A stretch of 64,000 nt of DNA from Planctomicrobium piriforme (GTDB lineage Bacteria; Planctomycetota; Planctomycetia; Planctomycetales; Planctomycetaceae): positions 1 through 64,000 of the forward strand of contig CAMATH010000032.1 in the NCBI GenBank assembly GCA_945860955.1, given 5' to 3'. Each line of letters begins with the position of its first letter. Positions within the stretch are counted from its first letter, which is position 1. Shown in pieces: positions 7,364 to 16,737 of the stretch. Below the pieces are notes generated by a model. That model saw only the letters and a program-made list of their open reading frames with translations. It made no database searches and was not told the DNA's origin. The position numbers and the translations under genes were made by a program.

Positions 7364-8380
7364 TTAGTAATCAGCGACCGTCTGACCGTCAGCCCGACCG
7401 CCGAGCCGCTGGTAGGTGACGTGGTTGATATTCTCCGACAGGAAGCGAACTGTCGCGTCGGCAAACAGGAAGTGGGCACCGCCGGTGTGGTTCGACTTGA
7501 ACCCCCAACTGTAATTCCAGTTGTGCTTGGCCGTGCAGGCGGTGTTCGTGATCCTGCCGACCGAGACCTGATTACAGGTGGTCAGTTCATTGATCGGAGC
7601 GAGCGTCGACGAGTGCGCGTTCCCGAAGTTGTTGAAGTGCCACCAGCCACCACCCGTGTGGTCATGGCATTTTCCGAGCATTTCACCAACCATGATCACG
7701 TTCGACTGACCGTCCTGAATGTCGCTGATGTTGATCTCACAGGGAATTGCCCGCGAGAACAAACCCGAGGTGCTGTCCTTCGACCAACCACCGTGACCGG
7801 AGTTGCCGTGCGCCATGCCCTGTTGCATGAATTGCTGATACGGTTCACAGGCGGCACCACCGGCAGATGGTGTCGACTGAGATCCCATCGAGCCCGAGTA
7901 GCTCGATTGAGCGGCTTCGTTGTCCATCGCGAGCGAGTTGTCGCTGGGGCAGCGGGCGTACGGAACCTGGTGACGCCACCCGACGACGCCGTCAGCAAAG
8001 GGACGCTGATAGGCGTAGCCGTTGGTTCCATCGTACCACAGCCGCATGTTGAGCTGGTTGTACAGTGGGGTCTGATCGAGGAACGGCAGGACGCGCACCT
8101 GCCAACCGATCGCCGGGTGTACGTCCGTGACCCAGTTCCCAGTACCGCCGGGGCTGCGACTTCCGCCGTTGGGCAGATAGTTGTACACATCGTGGTAATT
8201 GTGGATCGCCAACCCGTACTGCTTCAGGTTGTTTTTGCACTGCGTACGGCGAGCGGCTTCGCGGGCCGACTGGACGGCCGGAAGCAACAGGGAGACAAGG
8301 ATTCCGATGATGGCAATGACGACGAGCAACTCAATCAACGTGAAGGCGCGACGCGACGTTCGCTTGGCAAGACACTTCAT
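7364..8380 (-). CDS. DUF1559 prepilin-like protein
   Basis: This 338-residue protein has the type IV prepilin/pseudopilin leader (RRAFTLIELLVVIAIIGIL, with cleavage expected before the Phe) followed by the SLLLPAVQSAREAARR helix and the DUF1559 domain. The C-terminus carries the family box HTGGAHFLFADATVRFL. DUF1559 proteins are a large planctomycete-specific group, exported and probably cell-surface, with no established biochemical function. An AAGGAG box eight bases before ATG 8380 fixes the start. A hairpin plus T-run lies in the leader (8421-8443) and a strong terminator follows the gene, so it is probably a single transcription unit. Confidence 0.92.
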   Translation of the reverse strand: MKCLAKRTSRRAFTLIELLVVIAIIGILVSLLLPAVQSAREAARRTQCKNNLKQYGLAIHNYHDVYNYLPNGGSRSPGGTGNWVTDVHPAIGWQVRVLPFLDQTPLYNQLNMRLWYDGTNGYAYQRPFADGVVGWRHQVPYARCPSDNSLAMDNEAAQSSYSGSMGSQSTPSAGGAACEPYQQFMQQGMAHGNSGHGGWSKDSTSGLFSRAIPCEINISDIQDGQSNVIMVGEMLGKCHDHTGGGWWHFNNFGNAHSSTLAPINELTTCNQVSVGRITNTACTAKHNWNYSWGFKSNHTGGAHFLFADATVRFLSENINHVTYQRLGGRADGQTVADY

Positions 8381-8420
8381 ACGCACACTCCTTTGGGAGA
8401 AACGAAGGAACAGGAAGTGA

Positions 8421-8443
8421 ACAAAAAACCACCGATTGGTGGT
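8421..8443 (-). promoter_or_regulatory. Terminator-like hairpin in the leader of the DUF1559 gene
   Basis: ACCACC (8428-8433) and GGTGGT (8438-8443) form a 6-bp stem with a GATT loop. On the minus strand it is followed by TTTTTTGT, and the gene's ATG is only about 40 bases further on. This is either an attenuator or the end of an upstream transcript. The rest of the 300-base divergent gap 8381-8681 shows no gene. Confidence 0.45.
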
Positions 8444-8681
8444 GACAAATTTCGCACCTGAATGGCGCAAATGCAGAGATTGAAATCCGACGTTGTTATT
8501 CCTATACGTTTTTATTACGCCAGTCAAATCACAATTCGCGGGAAATTCTAGAATTTTTTCATTTTCCTGCGTAATCACCGGCGGAAGCGACTTGATCGTA
8601 TTCAGCAATCTACAACAGAATACGTCATCCGCTTCGTTTTCTCCACACGAAATTCCTCGCAACCTCTCTCCAGGTCTCGGT

Positions 8682-10514
8682 TTGTCGCCCCCTCCCGTTC
8701 ACCGCCTGATGTTCATTCTCCTGCTCGCCCTCCCCGCGTGCAAGGATGGTCCGTCGAACGTGCCTGTCACCGAGTCTGGCAAAAAGTCTTCGGTTCAAAC
8801 TGGAGATTCGGGATCAGACGGAGGCAAATTGGCAACATCCAAAGATGCCCGTCGGACTCCGACGAAGGAGTTGATCACCCTGGCGCGCTTCCGTGAGTGC
8901 GCGGCGGACTCTGGCGTTGAGTTCGCCTATCACGATGGTCAGGAAGCAGAGCATTTTGCGATCCTGGAATCCTTGGGGGGTGGGGTCGCACTTTGCGATT
9001 TTGATCTCGATGGTCGAAATGACCTGTTCTTCCCCGGCGGAGGAGGCTACTCCAACGACTATGTCCCGCTCGGATTGCCTGGAGCCCTGTTCCGCAATGT
9101 TGATACCTGGAAGTTTGTTAATGTCTCCCCACTTGCCGGCCTCGACACCGCCGGCCACTATTCTCACGGGGCCGCTGCCGCCGACTTTGACTCGGATGGA
9201 TTTCCTGACCTCTTAATCACCGGGTATGGTGGACTGACGCTGTTCCACAACCAGGGGGATGGCACGTTCACGGAACAAACCGCCGCCGCTCGGTTGACCG
9301 ACACCCTGTGGAGCAGCAGCGCCGCCTGGGCCGACTTCGACGGCGATGGTGACCTCGACTTGTACATCGCCCATTATGTCGACTGGTCCCCCACCAACGA
9401 TCGGCACTGTACCAGTCCCTCGGAAAAGAATGAGCCGCGAGAGATCTGTTCTCCCCGCTGGTTCAAAGGATTGTCCGACACCTTATATTTCAGCAACGGG
9501 GACGGGACATTTCGTAACGGATCGGTCGAGGGAGGCCTGCGGCAGTCTGGCCCGGACGATGATGGGCAGGACAAGGGACTGGGGGTTGTCGCCGCCGATG
9601 TCGATCTCGATGGCGATATTGACGTCTATATTGGCAACGATACAGTCCCGAATTTCTTCTACATGAACGACGGGGGCCACCTGACCGAAATCGCACTGAA
9701 AAGTGGAACCGCGCTCTCGGACCGCGGGATTCCCGACGGCAGCATGGGTGTGGACATTGTCGACTTCAACCTCGACGGACGTCCAGATATCTGGGTGGCG
9801 AATTACGAACGGGAGAGCATCGCCCTCTATCGGCAGGAGAAGAACGGCAAGAATCCAGGGGATGTTTTTTTCACCCACGTCAGTCAGATGACCGGAATCA
9901 CCAACGTGGGGGGGATCTATGTCGGGTGGGGGACCGCGTTTTTCGACTTCGACCGCGACGGTGACGAAGACGCGCTGGTTTCCAATGGGCATGTGATCCG
10001 ATTTCCTGCCAACTCCGAGGTCGCGCAATTGCCGTTGTTGCTGGAGAACCTGGCCGGCAAACGCTTTCAAAACGTCGCCCCGATCGCCGGGGACTATCTC
10101 GCGTCCAAACATCGGGGACGCGGACTCGCGGTCGGTGATCTCGATGGCGATGGGCGGGTCGACGCCGTTCTCTCGAATATCAACGATCCGGTCGCGGTTC
10201 TTGCCAATGAAACCCCCGATGCGAATCACTGGATCGCCATTCACCTGATTGGTCGCGATAGCAACCGCGACGCGATTGGCGCGTTTGTCAAAGTGAAGAC
10301 GTCGTCGGGACAACAGCTACATCTCGTCAAGGGAGGGAGCAGCTACGCCTCGACCAGCGACCGCACGCTGCATTTTGGCCTCGGTGGGGCGACTCAGGTC
10401 GACGCCATCGAAATCCACTGGCCAAAGGGACAAGTGCAACTCCTCGAAAAGGTGGCGGGTGATCGCAAGATCTCAATCGTTGAGCCGATTCGTACGCAGA
10501 TGGCCGTCCCATGA
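8682..10514 (+). CDS. CRTAC1-type FG-GAP/VCBS repeat lipoprotein
   Basis: This ~610-residue exported protein contains repeated calcium-binding FG-GAP/VCBS motifs: CDFDLDGRNDLFF, AADFDSDGFPDLLI, ADFDGDGDLDLYI, DVDLDGDIDVYI, DFNLDGRPDIWV, DFDRDGDEDALV and GDLDGDGRVDAVL, as expected for a seven-bladed beta-propeller. The C-terminal ~100 residues match the ASPIC/UnbV module (NRDAIGAFVKVKT, LHFGLGGATQVDAIEIHWPKG). The N-terminus FILLLALPAC is a short lipoprotein-like signal. TTG 8682 is preferred because it adds basic residues before it; ATG 8709 is the alternative. It is divergent from the DUF1559 gene. Its ligand is unknown. Confidence 0.85.
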   Translation: MSPPPVHRLMFILLLALPACKDGPSNVPVTESGKKSSVQTGDSGSDGGKLATSKDARRTPTKELITLARFRECAADSGVEFAYHDGQEAEHFAILESLGGGVALCDFDLDGRNDLFFPGGGGYSNDYVPLGLPGALFRNVDTWKFVNVSPLAGLDTAGHYSHGAAAADFDSDGFPDLLITGYGGLTLFHNQGDGTFTEQTAAARLTDTLWSSSAAWADFDGDGDLDLYIAHYVDWSPTNDRHCTSPSEKNEPREICSPRWFKGLSDTLYFSNGDGTFRNGSVEGGLRQSGPDDDGQDKGLGVVAADVDLDGDIDVYIGNDTVPNFFYMNDGGHLTEIALKSGTALSDRGIPDGSMGVDIVDFNLDGRPDIWVANYERESIALYRQEKNGKNPGDVFFTHVSQMTGITNVGGIYVGWGTAFFDFDRDGDEDALVSNGHVIRFPANSEVAQLPLLLENLAGKRFQNVAPIAGDYLASKHRGRGLAVGDLDGDGRVDAVLSNINDPVAVLANETPDANHWIAIHLIGRDSNRDAIGAFVKVKTSSGQQLHLVKGGSSYASTSDRTLHFGLGGATQVDAIEIHWPKGQVQLLEKVAGDRKISIVEPIRTQMAVP

Positions 10515-10651
10515 ACAACTCCATCGATCGGGACGATCCGACTTCGAAGTGCTGGTGTCGCTCGCGGAATGCTGAGCCGAGTCCGGCGACACTCCGCGGT
10601 ATGATCCATTTCCGATCCGCTTGACGAGTGATTTCCCCCGCCGGCGACTTC

Positions 10652-11455
10652 ATGCCCGAGTTTCTGATTCATTCTTCTGACGATTCGCGACTTGATCCGT
10701 TTCGAGATCTGAAGGCTCAAGGGGCGGTGTCTGACTCGGTGTTTGTCGCCGAGGGGGAAAAGTTGGTTCGGCGGCTGCTCGCCAGTCGTTGCGAAACCGT
10801 GTCGATTGTGGGGACCGAGACCGTGCTGGAACGGGTGCGTCCGGTCATCCCGCCAACCGTTCCGGTGTTTGTGGTGACGACACCAATCATCTCCGAGTTG
10901 ATCGGCTATCAGTTTCATCGCGGGGTTCTGGCGTGCGGTCAAATTCCCCCGGCAGCGACGCTGGAAGAGTTGTGCGACGGGATTCCAGCGGGTGAAGCGG
11001 CACTCGTCGTGGCGTGTCCAGAATTGCGCGATCCCACCAATCTGGGGACGATCATCCGAACGGCGGCGGGGTTCGGAGCGCGGTTTCTGATCGCGGGCTT
11101 GACGGGAGTATCCCCCTGGTCTCGACGGGTCTTGAGGACTTCCATGGGAAGCGTCCTCACGCTGCCGATCGTGCAGACTGAAGATTGGATCCGGGTGCTG
11201 CGGACGTTGCATGATGCGGGGTTCGAGTCAGTCGCGACGGTGCTGGCGGAGGATGCTGAACCGTTGCGCAGGGCGCGGTTTCCATCGCGCAGGGCGATCT
11301 TTCTGGGAAATGAAGATGAGGGACTTTCGGCAGAGATTGCGGCGGCGTGCCGGCGGCGGGTCACGTTGCCGATGTCGGCGGGAGTGGATTCCTTAAACGT
11401 CGCCGTGGCTGCGGGGATCGCGATGTACCACATGGCCGATCTCGATCCACCGTGA
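10652..11455 (+). CDS. TrmH/SpoU-family RNA 2'-O-methyltransferase
   Basis: This 267-residue protein has an N-terminal substrate-binding lobe (FVAEGEKLVRRLL, as in the SpoU substrate-binding domain) and a C-terminal SPOUT trefoil-knot domain with the three family motifs: LRDPTNLGTIIRTAAGFG, RAIFLGNEDEGLS and LPMSAGVDSLNVAVAAGI. Members transfer a methyl group from S-adenosylmethionine to a ribose 2'-hydroxyl in rRNA or tRNA; the exact site cannot be told from the sequence. ATG 10652 is preferred over GTG 10628. It follows the CRTAC1 gene by 137 bases. Confidence 0.88.
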   Translation: MPEFLIHSSDDSRLDPFRDLKAQGAVSDSVFVAEGEKLVRRLLASRCETVSIVGTETVLERVRPVIPPTVPVFVVTTPIISELIGYQFHRGVLACGQIPPAATLEELCDGIPAGEAALVVACPELRDPTNLGTIIRTAAGFGARFLIAGLTGVSPWSRRVLRTSMGSVLTLPIVQTEDWIRVLRTLHDAGFESVATVLAEDAEPLRRARFPSRRAIFLGNEDEGLSAEIAAACRRRVTLPMSAGVDSLNVAVAAGIAMYHMADLDPP

Positions 11456-11519
11456 TACGATCGAGACCGCGTGAGCTTCCTTCGTTTCAGCGTTTGTTAA
11501 AGAGATGCGACCACCAGCC

Positions 11520-12716
11520 ATGAGCGATTCCGGCGCGCGACAATGTGTGGGAGTCCTGCGGGAAACCGCACCCGGCGAAACCCGGGTCGCGTTGACGCCG
11601 GCGGTGCTGCCCGACTTGGCCAAGTCGGGATTTTCGGTGGTTGTTCAGGAAGGGGCAGGGGAGGCGGCCGGTTACCCCGACGCGGCTTTCGTCGAACGGG
11701 GAGCGAAGATCGTCGCGACGCGGGGGGCGGTCCTTGAAAAGTCGCAGATTGTGGTGGCGGTGCGGGCGGCGGGGGCCAATCCCGCCTGGAGCGACGCGGA
11801 TGCGGCAGGTTTTACCTCGGGTCAGACGTTGATCGCACTGTGCGATCCGTTGTCTGGGGCGGCGGCGTCAGCAGCGCTCGCCCCGCGCGGCATTCAGTTG
11901 TTCGCCCTGGAAATGATTCCGCGCATTACACGGGCACAGGCGATGGACGTGTTGTCGTCGATGGCGCTGATCGCCGGTTACAAGGCGGTGTTGCTGGCGG
12001 CGAGTGGATTGCCTCGGATGTTTCCGATGTTCATGACCGCGGCGGGAACGGTTCAGCCCGCGCGGGTGTTTGTGGTGGGGGCGGGGGTCGCGGGATTGCA
12101 GGCGATCGCGACCGCCTGCCGACTGGGGGCAGTTGTCCACGCGTACGACGTTCGGCCCACGGTCAAAGACGAAGTGAAGAGCGTGGGGGGCAAATTCCTG
12201 GAACTGCCGCTCGACACTCAGGGAGCCGCCGGCGCCGGAGGATATGCATCGGCGATGGACGAGAGTTTTTATCGTCGGCAGCAGGAGTTGATGGCGCAGG
12301 CGGTCTCGGGGAGCGACGTGGTGATTACCACCGCGGTGATTCCGGGCAAGCCGGCTCCCCGCTTGATCACGCGCGCCATGGTCGAAGAGATGCAGCCCGG
12401 TTCGATTGTGATCGACCTGGCTGCGGAGCGCGGCGGTAACTGCGAAGCGACAGTGCCCGGCGAGAATACCCGGGTTGGCGGCGCGACGGTGATGGGGCCG
12501 ACCAACCTGCCAGCGATGGTGCCGTACCACGCCAGCCAGTTATTCTCAAAAAACGTCGCGGCGTTTGTGAAGCATATTTTTGCAAAAGGTCCGTCGGCGA
12601 TCAATTACTCGGACGAGATTGTGCGGGAGACATTGATCTGTCGCGGCGGCGAACTGGTACATCCGAAAGTCGGAGAGCGGTTGGGGGCGAAGGTGACGAT
12701 GACTCTGGATCTGTAA
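11520..12716 (+). CDS. pntAA: NAD(P) transhydrogenase alpha subunit, N-terminal part (PntAA-like)
   Basis: The 398-residue protein is of the alanine dehydrogenase/transhydrogenase family: an N-terminal AlaDH_PNT_N lobe (VGVLRETAPGETRVALTP, EGAGEAAGYPDAAF) and an NAD-binding Rossmann lobe (VFVVGAGVAGLQAIATACRLGAVVHAYD). RPTVKDEVKSVGGKF and GSIVIDLAAERGGNCE are typical of soluble PntA domain I rather than alanine dehydrogenase. It would bind NAD(H) in proton-translocating transhydrogenase. The membrane subunits (PntAB and PntB), which normally follow, are absent here. ATG 11505 is an alternative start with poorer spacing. Confidence 0.85.
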   Translation: MSDSGARQCVGVLRETAPGETRVALTPAVLPDLAKSGFSVVVQEGAGEAAGYPDAAFVERGAKIVATRGAVLEKSQIVVAVRAAGANPAWSDADAAGFTSGQTLIALCDPLSGAAASAALAPRGIQLFALEMIPRITRAQAMDVLSSMALIAGYKAVLLAASGLPRMFPMFMTAAGTVQPARVFVVGAGVAGLQAIATACRLGAVVHAYDVRPTVKDEVKSVGGKFLELPLDTQGAAGAGGYASAMDESFYRRQQELMAQAVSGSDVVITTAVIPGKPAPRLITRAMVEEMQPGSIVIDLAAERGGNCEATVPGENTRVGGATVMGPTNLPAMVPYHASQLFSKNVAAFVKHIFAKGPSAINYSDEIVRETLICRGGELVHPKVGERLGAKVTMTLDL

Positions 12717-13061
12717 CGATTCTTGACCGAGTTCTTCAAAAGTCGGTTTTCCCCCGCTGAAGTGGAAGACTGAGATATCGCCCGTCATGGCTGTGTTCCT
12801 TGGGTAAAGACTCGAGAATTGAGCCAAAGATCGAGGACAGCTCCAATCGAAACGTGCTGACTCTGAGGCGCCGGTCGATTCCATCGGCTGTCACTCCATC
12901 GTACAATTCCTATGCGAGTCACGTTCGGCTGAATACAACGACCGACATTGCTGGGGGCGACTCCAAATTCGGACTTCGCCGTCGGTCGCATCGCAGGCTG
13001 TGCCGCTACCGAGGAACAAACTTTCGTGACCCCGTTTCGACACGCCTTCTAAATCCCATTG
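12717..13061. other. Intergenic, nothing recognised
   Basis: This 345-base gap lies where pntAB would be expected after pntAA. No open frame in it resembles a membrane protein, and no hairpin terminator or repeat was seen. Confidence 0.4.
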
Positions 13062-13559
13062 ATGTCGACCCTGCCTGAGCCATTGCTGCACGTCGTACTC
13101 CACCAGCCGGACATTCCCCAGAACACCGGGAATATCGGACGAACCTGTGTCGCGGTGGGTGCGAAGCTGTGGCTGGTGCGACCGTTGGGGTTTCATCTGG
13201 ATGAGAAGCACCTGCGGCGTGCCGGCATGGATTACTGGCAGCATCTGGATTGGGAGGCGGTGGAAAACTGGCGGGAATTGACCGAGCGGCTGGCCGGGCG
13301 GACCTTTTGGTATTTGACGAAAACCGCCAGTCGCCTGGTTTGGGAGGCGTCGTTCACGCCGGGCGATGTACTGGTGTTTGGATCGGAATCCCGTGGACTG
13401 CCGGCGACGATACTCGCGGCGGAGCCATCGCAGAATCTGAAGTTACCGATGCATGGGGTGGTTCGCAGCCTGAACCTCGCCAGCACGGCGAACACGGTGG
13501 TCTACGAGGCGGTCCGCCAGTTCGGGGGATTACCGGGGGGCGCGGTCGACGCCGGCTAA
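13062..13559 (+). CDS. trmL: tRNA (cytidine/uridine-34 2'-O)-methyltransferase TrmL
   Basis: The 165-residue single-domain SPOUT enzyme starts [22 protein letters not shown], the TrmL signature. It continues with [22 protein letters not shown], the FGSESRGLP motif and [23 protein letters not shown], the knot region that binds S-adenosylmethionine. TrmL methylates the wobble ribose of some tRNA-Leu species. Length equals that of the Escherichia coli enzyme class. ATG 13062 directly follows a TTG at 13059 that could also be used. It stands alone on the plus strand. Confidence 0.9.
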   Translation: MSTLPEPLLHVVLHQPDIPQNTGNIGRTCVAVGAKLWLVRPLGFHLDEKHLRRAGMDYWQHLDWEAVENWRELTERLAGRTFWYLTKTASRLVWEASFTPGDVLVFGSESRGLPATILAAEPSQNLKLPMHGVVRSLNLASTANTVVYEAVRQFGGLPGGAVDAG

Positions 13560-13733
13560 AGTCTTACGCCGGCAAATGATCGCGCCGCGCACGCCTTTTT
13601 TCTTACCGCAAGTCCGTGGCAATCGGTCCGCCGGGGTGCTCCGATTCGGTCTTGGGAGAGAACCCGAATTGTCGATACAATCTGACAGCAACCGCGATTC
13701 GGTGAGTTCGCATGCGGGCGGTTCGCATCACAG

Positions 13734-13738
13734 GGAGG
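13734..13738 (+). promoter_or_regulatory. Ribosome-binding site that favours a GTG start
   Basis: GGAGG lies seven bases before GTG 13746 but sixteen before the in-frame ATG 13755, so the GTG is the better start for the glycine-zipper lipoprotein. Confidence 0.7.
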
Positions 13739-13745
13739 TGATACC

Positions 13746-14375
13746 GTGACCAGAATGAACACAATGACACTGGTGGGACTGCTGAGTCTGTTCCTGTGCG
13801 GTTGCCGTAATATGAACAACACACAGACCGGATCCCTCGCCGGCGGGGGGTTGGGCGCATTGACGGGAGCGATTGTCGGCCAGGCTGCGGGGGGGCATGC
13901 GGGGGCAGGTGCGTTGATTGGTGCCGCCACCGGGGCCGTCGCAGGGGGGTTGGTGGGGAACGCCGAAGACGCCCGCGAGGAACGCGACGCGGCAGTCGCG
14001 CAGGCGGCGTATTCCGAAGCGCGGTCGCAGGCGATTTCGCAGGCGATCACCGAAGAAGACGTCGTGACGATGACGCGCAACGGTGTGGGGAACAGTGTGA
14101 TCATCAATGCGATCCGAACACGGGGATGCCGATGGGAGGGAACTCCCGACGACATCATTCGGATGAAGAATCAAGGGGTCAGCGACGAAGTCATCGCCAC
14201 GATGCAAAAGAACGGATTAAAGACACCGATCGTTGTCGGTTCCTCGGGAACCAAAGTCATTTACGCGGCCCCTCCCCCCGTCAGCGGCGTGGTCGTCGTC
14301 GGGCCGGGCGTTTACGGCCCCCGATATTGGGGCGGACGTCGCTATTACGGCCACCGGCACTATGGTCACTGGTAA
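13746..14375 (+). CDS. Glycine-zipper outer-membrane-type lipoprotein
   Basis: The 209-residue protein has a lipoprotein signal ending FLCGC and then a glycine-zipper region at about 30-75 (GGGLGALTGAIVGQAAGG, GALIGAATGAVAGGLVG) like those of SlyB/OmpA-linked lipoproteins. Two copies of a short helical motif follow: ITEEDVVTMTRNGVGNSVIINAI and PDDIIRMKNQGVSDEVIATM. The C-terminus is rich in Gly, Tyr and His (YWGGRRYYGHRHYGHW). Such proteins insert in or line membranes and are often stress-linked in other bacteria. The two copies suggest an internal duplication. It is flanked by unrelated genes. Confidence 0.8.
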   Translation: MTRMNTMTLVGLLSLFLCGCRNMNNTQTGSLAGGGLGALTGAIVGQAAGGHAGAGALIGAATGAVAGGLVGNAEDAREERDAAVAQAAYSEARSQAISQAITEEDVVTMTRNGVGNSVIINAIRTRGCRWEGTPDDIIRMKNQGVSDEVIATMQKNGLKTPIVVGSSGTKVIYAAPPPVSGVVVVGPGVYGPRYWGGRRYYGHRHYGHW

Positions 14376-14754
14376 GATCATTCACGGACGGTCCACAGCC
14401 CGCGGAAGAAGATGAGGTATTGACGCGGCGCTGGCGTGCTGTCTCATTCTTCACCCTGCCGGGTAGGGATTCGTCTTTATGTTCGTCGGCAGTGGATGAA
14501 CATGGAATCCTTCAAAGAGCGTATCGAGCAGGGTCGGTTGGGGTGACAACGAGTCTGGCGTCTTGGAGTCAGCGGGCAACTCGGTCGGAATCTGGCAATT
14601 GGGTTACACCGCAGGGTGGGACTTCGTACGTCACTAACGGGCCTCCGTCGTCTTGAAGTAGTCGCGGTGGAATGGACACTTCGCCACTCCCGCCACTATC
14701 CTGCCAACGCAGTGTTGACGCTTGCGATCCCTCCCTCTCTCAGCGATCCCCACC
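14376..14754. other. Intergenic, nothing recognised
   Basis: This 379-base gap precedes the MFS gene. Open frames in it do not look like protein, and no hairpin, tRNA or repeat was found. Confidence 0.4.
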
Positions 14755-16116
14755 ATGGCTGACCTCGGCGCGCCGCGAAACCACAGCAAAGACTATTCCG
14801 GCGGCCAGAGACCGACCTATGTTCGCTGGCTGATTTTGGGTTTGCTGATGTCCTACGCGGGGATGGTGCATTTCAATCGGATCAGCATCTCGATCGCCGG
14901 CACGGAACACATCATTCCGGATTACAAGATCAGCCCCACCGAAATGGGAGCGGTCTATACAACCTACCTCGTGGTCTACACCCTGTTCATGATGCCGGGG
15001 GGTTGGTTCATCGATCGATTCGGCCCCAAGAAGGCGCTGCTGCTGCTGGGATTCGGATCGGCGATCTTCGTCCCGGCGACCGCTTTGGCAGGGTACGTGG
15101 GGGTCGCCTGGATGCTGGGGTTACTGTTCGTGGTTCGCGGGGCGCTCGGACTGGTCAGCGCTCCCATCCATCCGGCGGCGGCGCGGGCCGCTTCGTTCTG
15201 GCTTCCCTACTCGGGGCGGGGCAAGGCGAACGGCTTGATCACGGGAGCCGCGCTGCTGGGGATTGCGGCGACCCCCTACGGGTTCGGACTCCTTTCCGAC
15301 CGGATCACCTGGCCCGTCGCGTTTCTCGTCGCGGGCGTGTTGACTTTGCTGCTCACCATTGTGTGGGCGTATCTTGCGACCGATCATCCTTGGCAGCACC
15401 GCTGGGCCAACGCGGCCGAGGCCGCGCTGATTACCGCCGAGGATCCTGTTCCACAAACCGAACAGCCGGTGGCAAACGACGCACAGGAAGGTACATCTCC
15501 CAATTCCCCCGTTGGGCCGTTTACCTGGGTCCAGCGCAATCTCAGCATGCTCACGCTGACTCTCAGTTACGCCTGCTACAGCTATTTCCAGTATCTGTTT
15601 TTCTATTGGATGGGGTATTACTTCGACACGGAACTGAAATTGGGCACGAGTACGGGGAGAGCCTACACCACAATCACTCTGCTCGCGATGGCCGGTGGAA
15701 TGTTTACAGGCGGCGTGCTGCTGGACTCGCTGCAATCGTGGAAGCGCTGCTGGTTCAGCCGGGCGATCACACCCATGTTCGGCATGGTCGCCAGCGGATT
15801 TTTTGTGCTGCTGGGAACGTCCACATCGAACCCCGTCGCGGTTGTCACGTGGTTCGCGCTGTCGATGGGGGCGCTGGGGATGTGCGAGGCCCCGTTCTGG
15901 GTGACCGCGGTTGAACTGGGAAGGAAAAAAGGCGGGGCGTCGGGAGCGTTTCTCAACACGATCGGAAACTTGGGAGGGATTCTCGCGCCACTCGTCACCC
16001 CCTTGTTCAGCTCCTATTTCGGTTGGAAGGCGGGGCTGCTGCTGGCCGCCGGTATTGTCGCCGTGGGAGCGGTGTTTTGGGTTTGGGTCAACCCCCCTGT
16101 CGAATCATCGGCGTGA
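14755..16116 (+). CDS. MFS transporter, anion:cation symporter-like
   Basis: The 453-residue protein has about 12 hydrophobic segments and a long hydrophilic central loop (about 220-250). The A-motif is DRFGPKKALLLLG in the loop after helix 2. The segment GMCEAPFWVTAVELG in the C-terminal half is typical of the ACS family (sugar-acid and organic-anion symporters such as the ExuT/GudP group). The N-terminal VHFNRISISIA box also fits that family. The substrate cannot be told; the lack of neighbouring catabolic genes gives no help. ATG 14755 is preferred over TTG 14722. Confidence 0.85.
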   Translation: MADLGAPRNHSKDYSGGQRPTYVRWLILGLLMSYAGMVHFNRISISIAGTEHIIPDYKISPTEMGAVYTTYLVVYTLFMMPGGWFIDRFGPKKALLLLGFGSAIFVPATALAGYVGVAWMLGLLFVVRGALGLVSAPIHPAAARAASFWLPYSGRGKANGLITGAALLGIAATPYGFGLLSDRITWPVAFLVAGVLTLLLTIVWAYLATDHPWQHRWANAAEAALITAEDPVPQTEQPVANDAQEGTSPNSPVGPFTWVQRNLSMLTLTLSYACYSYFQYLFFYWMGYYFDTELKLGTSTGRAYTTITLLAMAGGMFTGGVLLDSLQSWKRCWFSRAITPMFGMVASGFFVLLGTSTSNPVAVVTWFALSMGALGMCEAPFWVTAVELGRKKGGASGAFLNTIGNLGGILAPLVTPLFSSYFGWKAGLLLAAGIVAVGAVFWVWVNPPVESSA

Positions 16117-16298
16117 CGACACCCTTGCCGATTCGTCCGTGTCCTTAACGATTATTCCGACGACAACCGGTAGATCCGGAAATACTCGAAGGCCGTGATT
16201 TGACGGTCGATCCGTTTATTCCACGGATGTCGAGCGGGTCGGCCTCAAGACGTGGACGGCCGAGTACCTAATTGTCGTTGGCGAGCGGTTGAGATTCC

Positions 16299-16737
16299 AT
16301 GAAGTTCGGTCGCACAATTCTGTCGCCGGGATTTTGGCTGACTTTGGCGATTGTGCTGATTGGGGGCGGCGGTAAGATTCTGGAAAGAGAATACGCCCCT
16401 GGAAATCGGTGTGCGAATCAAAACCGGGCTGTATGACAACCTGGGGAAAGCCGAGTCGTCCATCCAGAAGACATCCGCCACGGGGAATCCAACGTGGACA
16501 GGGAGTCACACAGGAAACCGAATCGCGTTCGTTGGTGATTTCGAATTCGAACTGATCTACCGGTTGACAGACCGCTGGTCGACCCAGTTTGGTTACCAGT
16601 TGCTTTGGTTGGAAGGATTGACGCTGGCCGATCGGCAGACTCAATTTGGAACCATTCTGGCCGGCAACCCGACATTCGACACCGGCGGCGGTGCCTGGTT
16701 CAACGGGATTACGGCGGGAATTCGATTTCATTGGTAA
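16299..16737 (+). pseudogene. Broken outer-membrane beta-barrel-type gene
   Basis: ATG 16299 opens a frame with a signal-peptide-like start (MKFGRTILSPGFWLTLAIVL) that runs into a stop within about 45 codons. A second frame, from 16360, has no start codon beyond a TTG beside a stop but encodes a convincing protein end: LEIGVRIKTGLYDNLG, FVGDFEFELIYRLTDRWSTQFGYQLLWLEGLTLADRQ, and GGGAWFNGITAGIRFHW. The alternating pattern and terminal aromatic residue resemble the C-terminal strands of planctomycete barrel proteins (BBP7-like). Most of the barrel is missing between signal and tail. It is therefore probably a deletion remnant. Confidence 0.55.

Noticed and set aside
7040-8461. 473-residue plus-strand open frame
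   Set aside because: It is antisense to the DUF1559 gene, which has a clear leader, ribosome-binding site and terminator.
11391-12720. pntAA considered as alanine dehydrogenase
   Set aside because: The RPTVKDEVKSVGGKF and ERGGNCE segments fit transhydrogenase alpha better.
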